Below are positions 4,064-5,142 of a stretch of DNA of 5,142 bases, piece after piece. Where the stretch lies: assembly GCA_007118235.1 (NCBI GenBank), contig SKRY01000424.1, positions 1 through 5,142 on the forward strand, read 5' to 3'. The translations under genes and the position numbers were made by a program. The stretch's first letter is position 1; every line of letters begins with the position of its first letter. The notes under the pieces are model-generated. The model saw only the letters and a list, made by a program, of their open reading frames with translations. It did no database searches and had not been told where the DNA came from. Origin of the DNA: Candidatus Hydrogenedentota bacterium. Lineage in GTDB: Bacteria; Hydrogenedentota; Hydrogenedentia; Hydrogenedentales; SLHB01.

Positions 4064-5142
4064 CTAGCCCAGGGACCGCCATGCCCCTCCACGGGGCAAT
4101 TCGCTTGGGCCAGGAGTAGGCGGATTTCCACGAAGGAAGCCCCAAATGACGCTCAAAAGCAGGAGGAGCCCAGCCACGTAAGGAAATAACGGCGGACCGT
4201 AGTCCAGCACTCGTTCCCCGGCTTGCGCCACGGGCAGGACGCCGCCTATGCGTCTGTCCTGGGTTGCTCCGGGAGTAGGCGCCTCAAAGGGGACGGCTTC
4301 CTCGATGCGCGGGAGCCCTTGTCCGATTCCAGGCGGACCGGCCTGGAAGTACTGCTGAGCGATATCAAAGCGGCCGTAAGGGTCAAAGACGCCCGTAATG
4401 CCGGTGTTGCCTACGTGAACAAGCGGCAAACGCGTCTCGACGGCCCGGAGGCGGGCGATGTCCAGTTCCTGTTCGAGGGCCGCGCTCGCGCCGAACCAGC
4501 CCAGATTGGTTATCACCACGAGAAAATCCGCGCCATCGTTTCTCAATGTCTCGGCCATGGGCCCAAAAAGGACCTCAAAGCAAATGAGGGGGCCAAAGAC
4601 GCGTCCGCCAGCTTCCATAATCGTGAGTTCGTCTCCGTGATGGAGTCCGCCGATGGGCACGAATTGGCCCACGAAGGGGAGATAATCTCCGAGCGGCACG
4701 TATTCGCCAAACGGCGTCAAGTGGACCTTGTCGTAGACGGCCTTCGGATATCCCTCCGCGTCGAGCAGATGGCTGGAGTTGTACCAATGACCGGTGGCGG
4801 GATCCCGCCGTTGCGCGCCGGTGAACAGCGGCGTATCGGTATCCTCGGCGAGTTCTCGCAGAATCCGCCCAATGCCGGGCTCGAAGCTGATGCGAAGCTC
4901 CTCGTCTTGGTCCCGGAGGATGAACGGCGGCATAATCAACGCTTCGGGCCAAACAAAAAGATCCGGGGAGGTGTCCGCAGCCAAGGCCCGGCTGGCGTCC
5001 GCGGTAATTTCGACCATTGCTTCGTGGAATTGGGCGTCCCACTTCATTTGCTGAGAGAAATTGGGCTGAACCACCGCCGCTTGGTACGGTTCTTCTCCAT
5101 AGCGGGCTTCATCCAGCCACGCGTGGCCCGCCACATGGGCCG
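4064..5142 (-). CDS. lnt: Apolipoprotein N-acyltransferase Lnt, C-terminal part (start beyond window)
   Basis: Transfers the third acyl chain from phospholipid to the N-terminal cysteine of lipoproteins at the outer face of the inner membrane. The frame is open to the window end; the upstream codons before GTG at 5134 are also open, so that GTG is internal. Numbering from it, the nitrilase-like domain shows VVQPN (21-25), WPE with catalytic E64, the YDKVHLTPFGEYVP block with K136 and E144, and CFE with nucleophile C185 and E187. These match E267, K335, E343, C387 and E389 of E. coli Lnt, with K-to-E spacing identical and the others close. NLGWFG (210-215) and ARLRAVE (227-233) follow. One C-terminal membrane helix (about 317-334) precedes a proline- and glycine-rich tail. 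The N-terminal membrane helices are missing because of the window edge. The stop is TAG at 4064, and no clear terminator separates it from merR, so read-through is possible. Confidence 0.93.
   Translation of the reverse strand, partial: AHVAGHAWLDEARYGEEPYQAAVVQPNFSQQMKWDAQFHEAMVEITADASRALAADTSPDLFVWPEALIMPPFILRDQDEELRISFEPGIGRILRELAEDTDTPLFTGAQRRDPATGHWYNSSHLLDAEGYPKAVYDKVHLTPFGEYVPLGDYLPFVGQFVPIGGLHHGDELTIMEAGGRVFGPLICFEVLFGPMAETLRNDGADFLVVITNLGWFGASAALEQELDIARLRAVETRLPLVHVGNTGITGVFDPYGRFDIAQQYFQAGPPGIGQGLPRIEEAVPFEAPTPGATQDRRIGGVLPVAQAGERVLDYGPPLFPYVAGLLLLLSVIWGFLRGNPPTPGPSELPRGGAWRSLG

Noticed and set aside
1..5142. CRISPR array, insertion sequence or phage genes
   Set aside because: I saw no regularly spaced repeats, transposase motifs, target-site duplications or phage-like proteins anywhere in the window.

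Overview
The window looks like chromosomal DNA of a Gram-negative, menaquinone-using bacterium with moderately high GC content (estimated by eye). The evidence is an apolipoprotein N-acyltransferase (Lnt), exported proteins with signal peptides, and two menaquinone genes. I cannot assign a phylum. Every gene I can support is on the minus strand, so transcription runs from high to low coordinates.

Layout in order of transcription: (1) 5142-4064, the C-terminal nitrilase-like catalytic domain and last membrane helix of Lnt; its N-terminal membrane domain lies beyond the window. (2) 3959-3543, a MerR-family metal-sensing regulator with a MerR-like cysteine set. (3) 3400-3278, a 40-residue cysteine-rich peptide with a signal-like N-terminus and an exceptionally strong Shine-Dalgarno sequence, followed by a strong hairpin. 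(4) 2911-2465, an exported thioredoxin-fold protein with a WCGYC active site. (5) 2112-1381, the demethylmenaquinone methyltransferase MenG/UbiE. (6) 1384-1, isochorismate synthase MenF, overlapping menG by 4 bases and running off the window edge just before its expected C-terminus.

The most interesting part is 3232-4033. The regulator gene and the peptide gene each lie behind a promoter with a TTGACT -35 box, a 20-bp spacer and a TAT-type -10 box. The two promoters share an exact 14-bp repeat plus an ACCTTG block at identical spacing. This is the long-spacer architecture that MerR proteins activate by distorting DNA. The simplest reading is a two-gene metal response unit in which the MerR protein controls its own gene and a secreted cysteine-rich mini-protein that could bind thiophilic metal. 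I do not recognise the peptide family. The exported thioredoxin-like gene lies just beyond the hairpin and may or may not belong to the same response.

menG and menF together point to menaquinone biosynthesis: MenF makes isochorismate from chorismate at the start of the pathway, and MenG methylates demethylmenaquinone at the end. The two longer gene-free stretches (2113-2464 and 2912-3277) hold hairpins and possible promoters but no coding region I can defend.
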